From Rhodococcus gordoniae (GTDB lineage Bacteria; Actinomycetota; Actinomycetes; Mycobacteriales; Mycobacteriaceae): a DNA stretch of 64,000 nt. Both the position numbers and the translations under genes were made by a program. The notes under the pieces are model-generated. The model searched no databases and had not been told where the DNA came from. It saw only the letters and a list, made by a program, of their open reading frames with translations. Of the stretch, positions 34,318-46,649 are shown piece by piece; the first letter of the stretch is position 1; every line of letters starts with the position of its first letter. The DNA lies in NCBI RefSeq assembly GCF_001646655.1, contig NZ_LPZN01000017.1:153645-217644 (forward strand). The letters run 5' to 3'.

Positions 34318-35149
34318 CCTTCCGGCTGGGAGGAAGGGCCACGGGTCTATGGTCGCCGTTCCTCCGGCAGGGGATGTTGCGATCGACGCTCGGCCCGCCT
34401 GCGCTGGCCGCAGAACTTCCGGTCGGTTGACGCTACCCCGTCAGCCGGCCTCTGACATGTATGGGCCGGCTTCATGGAAAAGCCCTCCACGGTCGCCATC
34501 ATGTTGTCGAACAGTTCGGTGTCATTCTCACCGGAAAGACGGAGGTGGCCGACGACGTGATCGAAGAATGTGCTCGTCCGTGGAACAACCGCTTCGGTTC
34601 AGGGAGTGCCTCAGCACAAGAGCCCGGGGTGACACCGATGATCGACGTCACCGACTCGACTCGGCATACCGAGGTGGAGCACGCGCAGACTCTCGTGCGT
34701 GGAGGAAAGGCCGGGCAGGGACGGGAGGCTCCTCGGGGCGCCCGCTACGCGTGCAGCCACGGCACCGCCGGCAGTGAACCAGGATGCCGCGCGGGTGGTC
34801 TCAGTGACCGGAGCATCGCCGGAAGCACGGGGGTGTAGGTGGTTCGGTGACCCCGGCATCGGAGATCCACGCTCCGGTGTCCGGGTCGCGGCCTGCTCCC
34901 CGATGCTGCACCGGGGCCGACGCATCGTCGGCACTCGAGCCGATCCCGCTGGACGGCGCGTTCTTGGTCGCGAGCGGCCATGACGTTCCCGGTAGAGCGT
35001 CCAGCAGGCCGTCGGAGCCTGGTGGCGGAGTCGCGCTACCGGCGGGTAAATATGGTTCTTGTGTTCTCGCACGTAGCCTGAAAGCCGATGCACTACCGCA
35101 CGGAGCACTTCGTGATGCGGTCCGAACAGACGTGGGAGACGAGACAAAA
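34318..35149. other. Intergenic, no supportable gene
   Basis: About 830 bp between the aminotransferase and isocitrate dehydrogenase genes. Several frames are open by GC bias, but none has a ribosome site, a family motif or consistent coding character. The isocitrate dehydrogenase promoter should lie near its 3' end, where an AT-richer patch (GGTAAATATGGTTCTTG, 35044-35060) occurs. Confidence 0.5.
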
Positions 35150-37408
<2,259 letters not shown>

Positions 37409-37534
37409 CAGGTAGACCTGCATCCTTGTGAGTAAGGTCCGTCACTCCACGGCCGATGTGACGGCAGGTCGTCGAGCAGCCCCATGAATGCACGAGCAGG
37501 TCTCCCAAGCGGAAGGTCGGTCGACCTGCTCGTG

Positions 37535-37824
37535 TAGTACGGTTCGACACCAACGACGGATCGATCGTCCTCTCCGGCGACACCGGACCGACCTCGAACC
37601 GCGCACCGACGCCCAGGAGGGGCTGTACCAGCATCTGACCGAGTCACACACATCGATGACATCGACCCGATCGCACAGCAGGCGGGGTCGGGACGGTGGT
37701 GCTCTCGCACATGGTTCCCGGCAACCGCCCGGAGGAGACCTGGGCGGCATGCGTGGCGGGCTTCGGCGGAAGGCTGAGCATCGGTCACGATCTCGAGGTC
37801 GTCGGCATCGGTGTTATCCCGTAA
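37535..37824 (+). pseudogene. Metallo-beta-lactamase-fold hydrolase remnant
   Basis: Fragments of an MBL-fold C-terminal half: VRFDTNDGSIVLSGDTGPTS in one frame, then in another GTVVLSHMVPGNRPEETWAA CVAGFGG and LEVVGIGVIP with a stop at 37824. The Asp in SGDTG and His in LSHMVP match late metal-site motifs of the family. 5' truncated and frameshifted. Confidence 0.55.
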
Positions 37825-37925
37825 CCTGCCCTTCGTTCCGGCAGCGGACTCGGGAGAGTCCATGTTGTCCAGTCCCGCCTTGTTCCGAGAGGGCTCAACG
37901 CGGTTGGGAGGCTTCGAGGAGTTTC

Positions 37926-38297
37926 CACATCAGCGAGTTCGACCTGTCGATGATCTTCATCGCCCACAACATGGCGGTGGTGAAGAGCATCAGTGACCGG
38001 GTGATGGTGACGTACCTCGGGAAGGTCTGTGAGGTATCGCCCGCTGCGAACATGGAAAATGCTGTGCGGCATCCATATTCGAGACTGTTGCTGGATTCGA
38101 TTCCCAACCCCGAACGACATCACGCAGACGCGTTGGACGTCGGGCAGATCGAAGGTGACCTGCCGTCGCCACTGAACCCGCCATCGGGCTGTCGTTTTCG
38201 GACGCGGTGCCCCCTCGCGACCGACAACTGCGCGGCCGAGGAACCACAGCTGCGCGAGGTCGGCGACAACCACTTCGTGGCCTGCCACCACGTCTGA
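37926..38297 (+). pseudogene. Oligopeptide/dipeptide ABC transporter ATPase remnant (OppF/DppF C-terminus)
   Basis: Starts abruptly at SEFDLSMIFIAHNMAVVKSI (H-switch region) and continues SDRVMVTYLGKVCEV, HPYSRLLLDSIP, then the oligopeptide-transporter C-terminal domain LNPPSGCRFRTRCPLATDNC. The Walker A, signature and Walker B motifs are missing, so this is a 3' fragment. No permease or binding-protein genes are nearby. Confidence 0.8.
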
Positions 38298-38552
38298 CGA
38301 TTCGTACGACAACGCTGTCACCGACAGTCGAACAATCCTACTGGCATTCACACAGTCCAGCCGGAACAACCGAGCGGGTAGCCGAGAGCCCCTACTGAAC
38401 CCGGCGCGCAACACTTCTCCCGGAGCGGGGTGTCCACCGTGGCGACGTAGGGTGATTCGTGTCGCTGTCGACATCGAGCGGTTCTTGCCGAACATCCGCG
38501 TCGAGCACCGTATTCAGGACGGCAACTGTCCTGCATTTGCGGCACTCGGGTC

Positions 38553-39064
38553 ATGAGCGGAATCTTTGCGGCTGCGAGTCGGTCGGATCGGGCCGATATC
38601 ACCGACTATTGCGATCCCGATGCGCCGTGGAACCAGGCTTGGGACGGGCAGGGCGGCATCGTCGATTGGAATGATGATGTGATCAGGGAGTTTCGGGAGA
38701 ATTCGGGCAAGGTGGGTGGTGCTTACGCGGGTGGGGATCTCATCTTGCCCACTACCAGGGGAGCCAGGAGCAGGAGGCGGCATCCGGTTCCGTTGGCGCC
38801 TCTGTACCGGGGCGACGTCATGTTCGTGAGCTCGTTCACGGAGGACAGGTACCCGGCCTGGTGGTACAACATCAAGGTGAATCCGCAGGTCGTTGTCGAG
38901 CTCCGGGACTAGATCTACCGGGGGGCAGGCAGGGTGTTCGAAGGTGCGGAGTACGACGAGTTTGCGGGCTGGGTGCTGGTCGACAACCCTCTGTTGGCGG
39001 ATTCCAGTCCAAGACGGGCCGGCCTGTGCCGTTGGTCGTGTCGACTCTCGACGGTGAGGTCTGA
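38553..39064 (+). pseudogene. Deazaflavin-dependent (Ddn/DUF385-like) oxidoreductase, nonsense plus frameshift
   Basis: WNDDVIREFRENSGKVGGAY, APLYRGDVMFVSSFTEDRYP and AWWYNIKVNPQVVVELRD match F420-dependent nitroreductase-like (DUF385) proteins. A TAG (38910-38912) then interrupts the frame. It continues as RVFEGAEYDEFAGWVLVDNP, and a lost T near 39003 moves the last part (FQSKTGRPVPLVVSTLDGEV) into another frame. Two lesions make real inactivation likely. Confidence 0.78.
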
Positions 39065-39147
39065 GCGCTTCCTGAGAATTGCCGGCCTCGGCGCGTCGAA
39101 TGGTGTGCACCGGGCTGCACTACTCGTTCCCCGAACCCTGAGGAAAC

Positions 39148-39185
39148 ACTGTGGCCTGCACCGATATAGGGGTGCAGGCCACAGT
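39148..39185. terminator. Bidirectional hairpin terminator
   Basis: ACTGTGGCCTGCACC (39148-39162) pairs with GGTGCAGGCCACAGT (39171-39185): a 15-bp perfect stem with an 8-nt loop, between the convergent Ddn-like remnant and the secreted protein gene. Confidence 0.7.
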
Positions 39186-39207
39186 CGTGCGCGGAGCGTG
39201 AGGGTGG

Positions 39208-39732
39208 TTAGTTGCTGCTGCCGAACAACGGGTTGGGCACCGGCTCGTTGCCGGGTGACGGGAGCGCCGGGAGTTCGGCCGGCACGGTGACCACTGTTGC
39301 CGCCTGTTCGACGGTGAACGATTCGTACGGGAACAGCGCCAGAGTTTCTTCGATGCCGGGATAGTCGGAGACCCACATGGCGGTCGCGTCGGCATTTACG
39401 CACGACGCCAAGGCGACGTAGGAACCGTCGGGAACATCGATCACGGTGTGCACGGTGGCGCCCGGTCGGATGTCGCTGGAAGTGCCGAGTTGCGTGCCGT
39501 AGAGGACTTCACTCACTGGGGGAAGGACCCCGCCGGGCGCGGGTGCGAGCGACGTCGCGCAGGTCAGGATACCGCCGGTGTTGTTGGTGACTGTATTGGT
39601 CACGCTGTGGCCGTCGACTCCGAAGGCGTAGGTGACTTCGCTCGCGTCGGCGGCTGCGGCGAGACCGGGGACGGCCACAGCCAGGGGAACGGCTGCGGAG
39701 GTGACAAAGGCGGTGCGGAGGATCGATCGCAT
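39208..39732 (-). CDS. Secreted hypothetical protein
   Basis: 174-aa protein with a Sec signal peptide (MRSILRTAFVTSAAVPLAVA, cleavage probably after LAAAADA). The mature domain is beta-rich (VTYAFGVDGHSVTNTVTNNT, ATVHTVIDVPDGSYVALASC) with two to three cysteines, likely one disulfide. The tail LPSPGNEPVPNPLFGSSN is proline-rich. The family is unknown; small actinobacterial envelope proteins look similar. Start ATG at 39732, preceded by AAGGAACC; the upstream ATG at 39801 would put the signal peptide internally. Confidence 0.7.
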   Translation of the reverse strand: MRSILRTAFVTSAAVPLAVAVPGLAAAADASEVTYAFGVDGHSVTNTVTNNTGGILTCATSLAPAPGGVLPPVSEVLYGTQLGTSSDIRPGATVHTVIDVPDGSYVALASCVNADATAMWVSDYPGIEETLALFPYESFTVEQAATVVTVPAELPALPSPGNEPVPNPLFGSSN

Positions 39733-39842
39733 GGAGGGTTCCTTGTGGTCGGATGATGGGACAACATTTCTGATCTTGGTGCGTGGGTGCGCGCCCCGCA
39801 TGTTTTCGGCGGAACCCTGTTCCAGGCGGGGAAGAATGTGGG

Positions 39843-40140
39843 GTGAGTGCGCGCGTGCTCCAGGAACTCATTGCCCAGCGCAACATCGTCGAAAGGATGG
39901 CGTACACCAAGCGGGGCCACGACGATCCGCACCGCAATCATGTGCCGAGTCGATCGGAGGTCGAAGCGATCCCGACCGGGATGTACCGCCATCGGTTCGA
40001 TCGGGGGAGAGGGCCATGGAGAACCTCGAGAGGGAGCTCGAGGCGGTGCGTCGACCTCGACGAGACGATAACCGCGACCGATTCGATGGCCGGGAGATGC
40101 CGCCCCGATCACGGTGCGTGCAAACTCCCCTCCCGGTCTT
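39843..40140 (+). pseudogene. Short conserved-looking hypothetical, two compensating frameshifts
   Basis: SARVLQELIAQRNIVERMAY, HRNHVPSRSEVEAIPTGMYR in one frame; MENLERELEAVRR in a second; VDLDETITATDSMAGRCRPD back in the first. The pieces join naturally if two small indels near 40007 and 40055 are undone. Charged, ~95 aa, unknown function. Confidence 0.4.
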
Positions 40141-40192
40141 CGCGTTAAGGTGCCCTGCATACCCCACGGGTGTCGAAGGGAGTCTCGCGATC

Positions 40193-40825
40193 ATGCAGGT
40201 ACCTGTCCGTATGGCCGCAGTAATCCTCTCGCTCGCGGTCCTGGCCGCAGGATGCGCAACCGGGGAGCAGATCACTGGACCCGGCGCGCGAACCGGCGAT
40301 GCGTCCGGGATGTCCTGCGAGCGGGTGGAGTCCTTCACCGGGACTCTGCGGGTAGGAATTTCTGCGCCGCCCCGCCCGACAGGAATGCCTGCAGACGGCA
40401 CGTTCGCACCCGGCGAGACCCCGCCGGCGGTGGTCTATCCCGTGCTCGACTCCGTCGACATCGTCGGTACCGATGAGGATCGGGTGATGTTCACCTTCAG
40501 TGGTGACGGATCCATCGGATGGTCGGCGCGTTTCGTCGCCGTCGCGTTCCGCCAGGGGGAGGATGCTTCTGCACCGGTCTCCGGCCGGTGCGTGCTCCAA
40601 GTCGACTTCAGTGGCGCCGACACCGGTGAAGTCTGGTCCGGTGGAGCACCGGTATACCTTTCCCCTTCGAGTACCTCGGAAGTGGTCGAGGTGTTCGGCT
40701 ACCCCAGCGTCAACCATCTCGCCCAGACGTTCATCGGTACCCGCACCGGCACACCGGTGGTCACCGTGGACAGCGCGCCCGCCGCCGGCACCCTCGAGGT
40801 GGCGGTCGCCACGGCGTCGCGGTAA
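40193..40825 (+). CDS. AMIN-like-domain lipoprotein
   Basis: 210-aa exported lipoprotein. The signal is MQVPVRMAAVILSLAVLAAG with the lipobox cysteine next (LAAGC). The mature part has the pattern of actinobacterial AMIN-like proteins: TLRVGISAPPRPTGMPADG, YPVLDSVDIVGTDEDRVMFT and GRCVLQVDFSGADTG. These are thought to act at the cell envelope; the ligand is unknown. Start ATG at 40193; the long upstream frame belongs to other sequence. Confidence 0.72.
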   Translation: MQVPVRMAAVILSLAVLAAGCATGEQITGPGARTGDASGMSCERVESFTGTLRVGISAPPRPTGMPADGTFAPGETPPAVVYPVLDSVDIVGTDEDRVMFTFSGDGSIGWSARFVAVAFRQGEDASAPVSGRCVLQVDFSGADTGEVWSGGAPVYLSPSSTSEVVEVFGYPSVNHLAQTFIGTRTGTPVVTVDSAPAAGTLEVAVATASR

Positions 40826-41139
40826 CCGCCCCAGGCCGGAGTGGAACGCGAGTACCGGCTGGGCTCGTGACGGCCGGTGTGCGTTCGACTGTCGGCCCGT
40901 CGTCCGAACCTGCCGGACCAGGTGTGCAAAGTCCGGGACGCGATCAGCATCGAAACCTTCCGAGTTGCTCCTCGTAGGGTCTATAGCCATGACACGGTGG
41001 TGGTGGGCAGCGATCGTCGGCGTTCGACGTATCCGGTGGTCACTCGTCGATCCGACCCGGGTCGGTCCACTTCCTCTACGCCACATCGTTTCGTTTCCTC
41101 AACTCGCACATGACATCTGCGATCAACGACGCCGGCTTG

Positions 41140-41680
41140 GGTGCGAGCAGCAGTCAGAGAGGCCCGTACGTGGCATTGCCGACAGGATCGCGCCACGTCC
41201 GGAGGTCCTGTTCGAGGAGAGCCTCCTCGTGCCCCGTTGTCGAATACGCTGTAGCCGAATACCGCGCCGAGGACGACGGCGAAGAAGGCGATCATGCTGA
41301 TGCCACCCCGTGTCGATCCCGGTCCGCGCGTGATCAGGGTGCGTCGCGTGTTGGGCAGCCGGGATCGAAGGCGGCGGCATCCGAGCATCGAGAACCAGGA
41401 GTCCCGCTCCGATGATTCCGAGGGCGGCCGAAGGTCCGACGCCTCCGCCCAGGATGGTGATGAAGACCCCGGTGAGAATGAGAACCGCGCCGGCCCCGAT
41501 CTGCGCTCCCGGGCTGCTGTCACAGCGCCCCGGGTGTCGGCCAGTTCGCGCAGGCGGGAGCGAGCCTCCGGGTCGCTCGGCCGCGCCGGGCCCGGAGAGA
41601 TCCAGTACTCCAGTGGTCGCTCCGGCAGCGAGGAGTGGGATGAGCGCCCCAGGTGATCGTCCATCGCTTGCCTTCCTTGC
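41140..41680 (-). pseudogene. Small membrane protein, frameshifted
   Basis: The minus-strand N-terminal frame LEYWISPGPARPSDPEARSR LRELADTRGAVTAAR gives way to a second frame with two hydrophobic stretches (GAGAVLILTGVFITILGGGV; SAALGIIGAGLLVLDAR). A further start, MIAFFAVVLGAVFGYSVFDN, follows in the first frame. Best read as one or two short membrane proteins broken by indels. Confidence 0.4.
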
Positions 41681-41839
41681 GGACGAAGAGGGTGTTCCCG
41701 AATTCGCCGCGGCCGCGCCTTCATCGAGGTGTGGGCTCATCCCAGATCTTCGGCCCGGAACCGACGAAGGTCCTCGGCCATTTTCCTGGTCACCCGGGGC
41801 GGTTCGCTTCGTCACCGCGGAGGGGCCTACTACGGGGAC

Positions 41840-42292
41840 CTACTGAAGTAGATCCTTCGCGATCTGCTCGATTCTGAGGACGCTGTCGAACAGGTCTTCG
41901 CCGATGCCGGCGCGCAGCTCGGCCTCGATGCCTGCCGCGAGGTCGTCGGCTTCCTCGATGGCCTTCGCGCCGAGCGTTGTCAGCCGTACCTCTACGAGCT
42001 TCTGATGCATCGGGGACGGTCGCCGACTGATGAGGCCCTTGCTCTCGAGAGTGGCCAACATCGTGGCAGTCGCTTGGGGGGTGCTCTGCCCAGTTCGTGC
42101 GAGCTGCGCTGCAGAGGTCGGCTCGAGGTGCCTGATCGACAGGAGGGTCGCATACTGCGGCACGGTGAGGTCGAGTGGACGCAGGGCCGCCGCCTTCGCG
42201 TCGATGATCAGCCGCGAGATTCGCCGAACGTGGGTGCCGAGTCGGTCGTCGAGCACCTCGGACAGCGAGTTGTCGACAGTCTCATCCCTCAC
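41840..42292 (-). CDS. MarR-family transcriptional regulator
   Basis: 150-aa winged-helix regulator of the MarR family. The core has LTVPQYATLLSIRHLEPTSA, AQLARTGQSTPQATATMLAT LESKGLI (recognition helix) and the wing RRPSPMHQKLVEVRLTTLG. The GTG start at 42292 follows GGAGGAG with good spacing. It is divergent from the C-C hydrolase gene, and a palindrome lies between them, so it probably represses itself and perhaps the hydrolase in response to an aromatic ligand. Confidence 0.88.
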   Translation of the reverse strand: MRDETVDNSLSEVLDDRLGTHVRRISRLIIDAKAAALRPLDLTVPQYATLLSIRHLEPTSAAQLARTGQSTPQATATMLATLESKGLISRRPSPMHQKLVEVRLTTLGAKAIEEADDLAAGIEAELRAGIGEDLFDSVLRIEQIAKDLLQ

Positions 42293-42317
42293 CGAGCGCT
42301 TCTCCTCCGTCTACACC

Positions 42318-42337
42318 TACTTTGATGTATCAGAGTA
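42318..42337. promoter_or_regulatory. Candidate MarR operator
   Basis: TACTTTGATGTATCAGAGTA is a 20-bp imperfect palindrome (two mismatched pairs), 26 bp upstream of the marR start in the divergent region. Its length and AT-rich character are typical for MarR dimers. Confidence 0.5.
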
Positions 42338-42639
42338 TTGCTTCATGTCGGCGCACGCCAATTCGCTGGCCGAGAGCCTCTGCATGGCGCCGCCCTCGAC
42401 GGTCTCGGCCGGCCAAATCTTACCCGCCCATGAAGTCCTCGAAGCATGAGTTTCTCGAACATGTGATGCGGTGAGTGCAGAAGTGTCAACATCGAGCCGT
42501 GAATAAGTCTATTGATCTATGACAGATAGTTGCTACTGTCGTCGTGTCGCCCGACGGAGGACAATTCAGAGTCCGCCCGCCCACGCGGCTCGGGCGCGCC
42601 ACGTCGACTCGCCCGTTGATTACAGAGTGGAGGAGCCAG

Positions 42640-43527
42640 ATGTCCATGACGATCGAATCGCAGGCAGAGGACATTTCCTACGAGGAGAGCAAGAGAGAAG
42701 TCGTCACCGATGAAGGGGTGTTGCGGTATCACGAGGCCGGTGACGGTCCGCCTCTGTTGTTGCTACACGGCTCAGGCATCGGCGTCAGCGGATGGCGCAA
42801 CTACCGCGGAAACCTCGCGACGCTGGCGCAGCAGTTCCACTGCTACGTGCTGGAGTTTCCGGGATTCGGTATCAGTGACCCGGTGGACGGCTACCCCATC
42901 GCGACAGCCGCCGCCGCGGTGACACGGTTCATGGATACCGTCGGTATCGAATCTGCTGCGATCATCGGCAATTCGATGGGCGGTGTCGTTGGCATCCATG
43001 TCGCGATGCGGCACCCCGACAGGGTCTCGAAGTTGATCACCATCGGCGGGGTCGGGCCGAACATCTTCAGCCAGCAGCCCAGCGAAGGCACTCGGCTGCT
43101 GCGCGACTTCGCCGACGAACCCAGTCGCGAGAAGCTGGTGCGATGGCTCAACTGCATGGTCTACGACCCTTCCGTCATCACGGAAGAGCGCATCGAAGAG
43201 CGGTGGGAGACCGCGAAAGACCCTGCTTCCCACAAGACACTTGCCGCGATGTACGGATCCCAAGCAGCTATCGAACAGCAAAGCGCGCTCGAGTCCTCCG
43301 ACGCACCGCCGTACTGGTCGATGATGCGGAAGGTTCAGTGCCCGACACTGTTCACCTGGGGACTCGATGACCGGCAGTGTCCGCCCGACATGCCACTCGT
43401 TCCACTTCGATTGGCGCCCAAAGCCGAGCTCCACATCTTCCCGAACTGCGGGCACTGGGTAATGCTCGAAGCCAAGGAAGCGTTCGAGCGTGTCGCACTC
43501 GAGTTCCTGCTCCGCCGAGAGCCCTGA
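42640..43527 (+). CDS. Alpha/beta hydrolase, meta-cleavage C-C hydrolase type
   Basis: 295-aa alpha/beta hydrolase resembling BphD/HsaD-like enzymes that hydrolyse ring-fission products of aromatic or steroid rings. It has the oxyanion-hole motif LLLHGSGIG, the nucleophile elbow IIGNSMGG (Ser112), an acid in WGLDDRQCPP (Asp243/244) and a base in NCGHWVMLE (His272). No dioxygenase or decarboxylase partner is adjacent, so the pathway is unknown. ATG 42640 has GGAGGAG just upstream; ATG 42646 is also possible. Confidence 0.82.
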   Translation: MSMTIESQAEDISYEESKREVVTDEGVLRYHEAGDGPPLLLLHGSGIGVSGWRNYRGNLATLAQQFHCYVLEFPGFGISDPVDGYPIATAAAAVTRFMDTVGIESAAIIGNSMGGVVGIHVAMRHPDRVSKLITIGGVGPNIFSQQPSEGTRLLRDFADEPSREKLVRWLNCMVYDPSVITEERIEERWETAKDPASHKTLAAMYGSQAAIEQQSALESSDAPPYWSMMRKVQCPTLFTWGLDDRQCPPDMPLVPLRLAPKAELHIFPNCGHWVMLEAKEAFERVALEFLLRREP

Positions 43528-43744
43528 GCGTCGACTTCGGCCGCCTGGAACGACGTCGTCGCTCGGCGTTCCGGCGACCGGCTGCGCAGCAGATAGTGAT
43601 GCCGATGAATCCAACCCGACAACCGCCGACGCAGCCGGAACGTCCTGCCGGCGGGTCGAATCGATTGCTGGGACGACCCTTTCCGGTGACGGTCCGATCG
43701 GATTGCCCCGGGTTGTGAACCCGGGGCCATCCGGTGTCACGAAG

Positions 43745-44401
43745 CTAGTTGGTGGGAGGCATCAGGACCGAATCGATCAGGTAGACCGTGGCATTGGCGG
43801 TTTGTACACCGCCACAGACGACTGAAGCGTCATTGACCTTCAAGTCGTCCCCGCTACCGGTGACCGTGAGGGTCGACCCTTCTGCGGTGGTGTGTGTGCC
43901 GTCCACATCAGAGGGGCTGAGCTGGCCCGGCACTACGTGATAGGTCAGGATCGTGGTCAGAAGAGCGGAGTCCGTCTCGAGTGTGTCGATAGTGGCCGGA
44001 TCGATCTTGGCGAAAGCCTCGTCCACCGGTGCGAAAACGGTGAACTGACCGCCGTTGAGCGTGTCGACGAGATTCACCTGCGGATTCAGTTCGCCCGACA
44101 CTGCTTGTGTGAGGGTGGTGAGCAGGGGATTGTTCGAAGCGGCGACGGCCACCGGATCCTGTGCCATGCCTTCGACCGACCCGGCGCCGGTAGGCACCTG
44201 CTCGGCGTAGGCGGAGCAACCTGGCCCGACCAGGCCCGAAGCCGAGTCGGCCTGCATGGTCGCAGTCGCCGGCATCGATTCCGTCATTGCCGTCGTCGAG
44301 TCGGCTGTGGTCGTCTGGTCGCCGTCCGACGAACAAGCCGACAGTCCCAGAACGGCTACGGCAGTAAGGCTGACGGCAGCTGCGGCGCGGGTCGTGATCA
44401 T
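43745..44401 (-). CDS. Fasciclin (FAS1)-domain lipoprotein, MPT70/MPT83-like
   Basis: 218-aa exported lipoprotein. The signal [20 protein letters not shown] ends in lipobox LSAC, followed by a Thr/Ser-rich linker. One FAS1 domain has the H1 motif [18 protein letters not shown] and the H2 motif [12 protein letters not shown], plus two later cysteines. It resembles mycobacterial MPT83/MPT70, surface proteins in envelope adhesion. It is divergent from the membrane molybdopterin oxidoreductase, with a 201-bp shared promoter region. FAS1 proteins and sulfite-oxidase-like enzymes are often neighbours in actinobacteria. Confidence 0.88.
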   Translation of the reverse strand: MITTRAAAAVSLTAVAVLGLSACSSDGDQTTTADSTTAMTESMPATATMQADSASGLVGPGCSAYAEQVPTGAGSVEGMAQDPVAVAASNNPLLTTLTQAVSGELNPQVNLVDTLNGGQFTVFAPVDEAFAKIDPATIDTLETDSALLTTILTYHVVPGQLSPSDVDGTHTTAEGSTLTVTGSGDDLKVNDASVVCGGVQTANATVYLIDSVLMPPTN

Positions 44402-44602
44402 GAAATCCACCTTCGATCGGTCAAGGGTCGGGCCACCAGAGTTGTGCACTGCTGTCCCGGCTGTCAGAAGGGTCTTCGGTACCGATCCCTGTGCGGATGG
44501 GTCCGCTCCAGACGATTTCTCGAGCATGCTCGGGGACTCGCACCCATCCGATTCGCGGGCGGCTCCGAAGTCCACACGACCCCGACAGTAAGGACGGCAC
44601 AG

Positions 44603-46204
44603 ATGACGACGAACGAGGATGCTGCCGCAGGGCATTCCGACCCCTCGGAAACCGGCAGCCCTCGCTCGTCGTGGCGATCGACGGCGCTGGCCAAGGGACT
44701 TGCCGGGATACTGTCCGTCGCTGTCGCGCTGGGTATCGGGGAACTGATGGCGGTTCCGTTCGGGCCGTCGACCTCCCCGTTCTTCGCAGTCGGCTCCACG
44801 ACCGTCGACCGAAGTCCGGCGTGGGCGCGGGAATTCGCGATCACCACTTTCGGTACCGACGACAAGGCAGCGCTGTTCATCGGAATGAGCGTGCTGATCG
44901 TGGTATTTGCAGCCATCGCTGGACTCGTCGAACGCCCTGGTCGTCCCTTCGGCAGCGGTGTGCTCATAGCCCTCGGTCTGGCCGGAGTTTATGCCGCTGT
45001 ATCTCGCCCCGGGGCGAGCGCCCTCGATGCGCTGCCGACGATCGTGGGGTTGGTCGCCGGCCTCGTCGCGCTGCGGCTGCTCACTCACAGCGCTCGAGAA
45101 CTCGATGGTGTCTCACGGACGCGGGCGGGCGTGTCCCGTCGACGCTTCCTGGTGCTGGCCGGTACCGCAGCGGCGGTGGCGGTAGCCGCGGGTGCAGCCG
45201 GACGTCACCTCGCAGGCTCGATCGCTGATGCTGTGCGCAACCGCGCCGCATTTACTGTCCCATTCGTCGTGCCGAGAAATCGCGCCGCGGCAGTTGCTGC
45301 GGGCACCGACCTGGCGATACCCGGGGCGACACCGTTCATCACCGGCAACGACGCCTTCTACCGAATCGACACCGCCCTCCAGGTCCCGAGGCTCACCACC
45401 GACGACTGGAGTTTGCGCATCCACGGCATGGTCGAACGCGAAATCACTGTGCGCTGGGCCGACCTGATCGCCCGTACCCCCATCGAACGGACCATCACCC
45501 TGACCTGTGTGTCCAACGAGGTCGGTGGTGAGCTCGCCGGCACCGCCACTTGGGTCGGTTATCCGATGGCGGAGCTACTCGACGAGGCCGGGGTGTCCGC
45601 CGACGCCGACATGCTGCTTTCGACCAGCACCGACGGGTTCACTGTCGGAACACCGATCGCGGTTCTGCGTGACGGCCGAGACGCGCTGCTCGCGGTGGCG
45701 ATGAACGGGCAACCCTTGGCGTTCGAGCACGGTTATCCGGTGCGGCAGGTGGTACCGGGTCTGTACGGGTTCGTCTCCGCCACCAAGTGGGTCGTCGACT
45801 GGGAAGTGACCCGGTTCGACCGGGCACAGGCCTACTGGACTCAGCGCGGCTGGGCCGAGCAGGCCCCCGTCAAAACAGCTTCCCGCATCGACGTCCCGGC
45901 CTCCTTCGCACGAATCCCCGCCGGCGAGGTCATGGTCGCCGGGACCGCGTGGGCACAGCACCGCGGCATTTCGCGAGTGCAGGTGAGGGTCGATGACGGG
46001 CCATGGGCGGAAGCCACTCTGACACCGCAGTACTCGATCGATACGTGGCGGCAATGGTCGTGGAAATGGTCGGCCCTTCCGGGCAATCACACGCTGCAGG
46101 TGCGAGCGATCGACGGCACCGGACAGCTCCAGACCGAGCAACGCGCACAGCCGATTCCCGACGGGGCCAGCGGATGGCACACCCGCCAGATCACCGTGAC
46201 GTGA
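44603..46204 (+). CDS. Membrane-anchored molybdopterin-dependent oxidoreductase (sulfite oxidase family)
   Basis: 533 aa. The N-terminal ~190 residues hold about four membrane segments ([39 protein letters not shown]). [11 protein letters not shown] segment resembles a twin-arginine/anchor sequence. The exported SUOX fold carries the molybdenum-binding Cys in [17 protein letters not shown] and the motif [15 protein letters not shown]. The C-terminal Ig-like Mo-co dimerisation domain begins around [20 protein letters not shown]. It oxidises sulfite or another small substrate on the outer face of the membrane. ATG 44603 follows AAGGA. Confidence 0.88.
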   Translation: MTTNEDAAAGHSDPSETGSPRSSWRSTALAKGLAGILSVAVALGIGELMAVPFGPSTSPFFAVGSTTVDRSPAWAREFAITTFGTDDKAALFIGMSVLIVVFAAIAGLVERPGRPFGSGVLIALGLAGVYAAVSRPGASALDALPTIVGLVAGLVALRLLTHSARELDGVSRTRAGVSRRRFLVLAGTAAAVAVAAGAAGRHLAGSIADAVRNRAAFTVPFVVPRNRAAAVAAGTDLAIPGATPFITGNDAFYRIDTALQVPRLTTDDWSLRIHGMVEREITVRWADLIARTPIERTITLTCVSNEVGGELAGTATWVGYPMAELLDEAGVSADADMLLSTSTDGFTVGTPIAVLRDGRDALLAVAMNGQPLAFEHGYPVRQVVPGLYGFVSATKWVVDWEVTRFDRAQAYWTQRGWAEQAPVKTASRIDVPASFARIPAGEVMVAGTAWAQHRGISRVQVRVDDGPWAEATLTPQYSIDTWRQWSWKWSALPGNHTLQVRAIDGTGQLQTEQRAQPIPDGASGWHTRQITVT

Positions 46205-46589
46205 CCGCAGCGGCGAGATACCCGGCCACGTTCAGGTGCACTCCGCCGTACACCTCGGCGACGGCCCGCCAGTCGGGCAGCACCCACCGTCCGTCGCGGC
46301 CGGTGGTGCGGTACCAGCCGGGGCGTTTCTGCGCGATGACCTCGAGCGGAAACCGCCGGCACAACTGCACCCAGTCGTCGGGACCGTGGATTTCGAGCAC
46401 GTCGACGGTGCCGGGAACGACCCGGCGACACCGACCGACCGCACTGGTATCGAGCAGCTCGATCGTCGTCCAAGACGAGGTGATCCGAAGGAAGTCACTC
46501 CCGCATGTCCGGCGGAAGAAGGAACACCCGATCACGCTGCACCGGACGATATCCCTTGATAATGACCAATTCTCGTAGACAACCGCCAT
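46191..46589 (-). CDS. Hypothetical protein, possibly 5'-truncated
   Basis: 132 aa: MAVVYENWSLSRDIVRCSVI, SDFLRITSSWTTIELLDTSA, RVVPGTVDVLEIHGPDDWVQ, RPGWYRTTGRDGRWVLPDWR. Strong coding character, rich in Trp, no recognised domain. The first residues follow directly on IS256 remnant sequence, so the original start may have been lost to the insertion. It overlaps the 3' end of the convergent oxidoreductase gene by 14 bp. Confidence 0.5.
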   Translation of the reverse strand: MAVVYENWSLSRDIVRCSVIGCSFFRRTCGSDFLRITSSWTTIELLDTSAVGRCRRVVPGTVDVLEIHGPDDWVQLCRRFPLEVIAQKRPGWYRTTGRDGRWVLPDWRAVAEVYGGVHLNVAGYLAAAVTSR

Positions 46590-46649
46590 TGACGACACCG
46601 GCGACACCTCTGCATTCTGCAACAGCCTCCGTAGCGAGCCGGAATTGGC

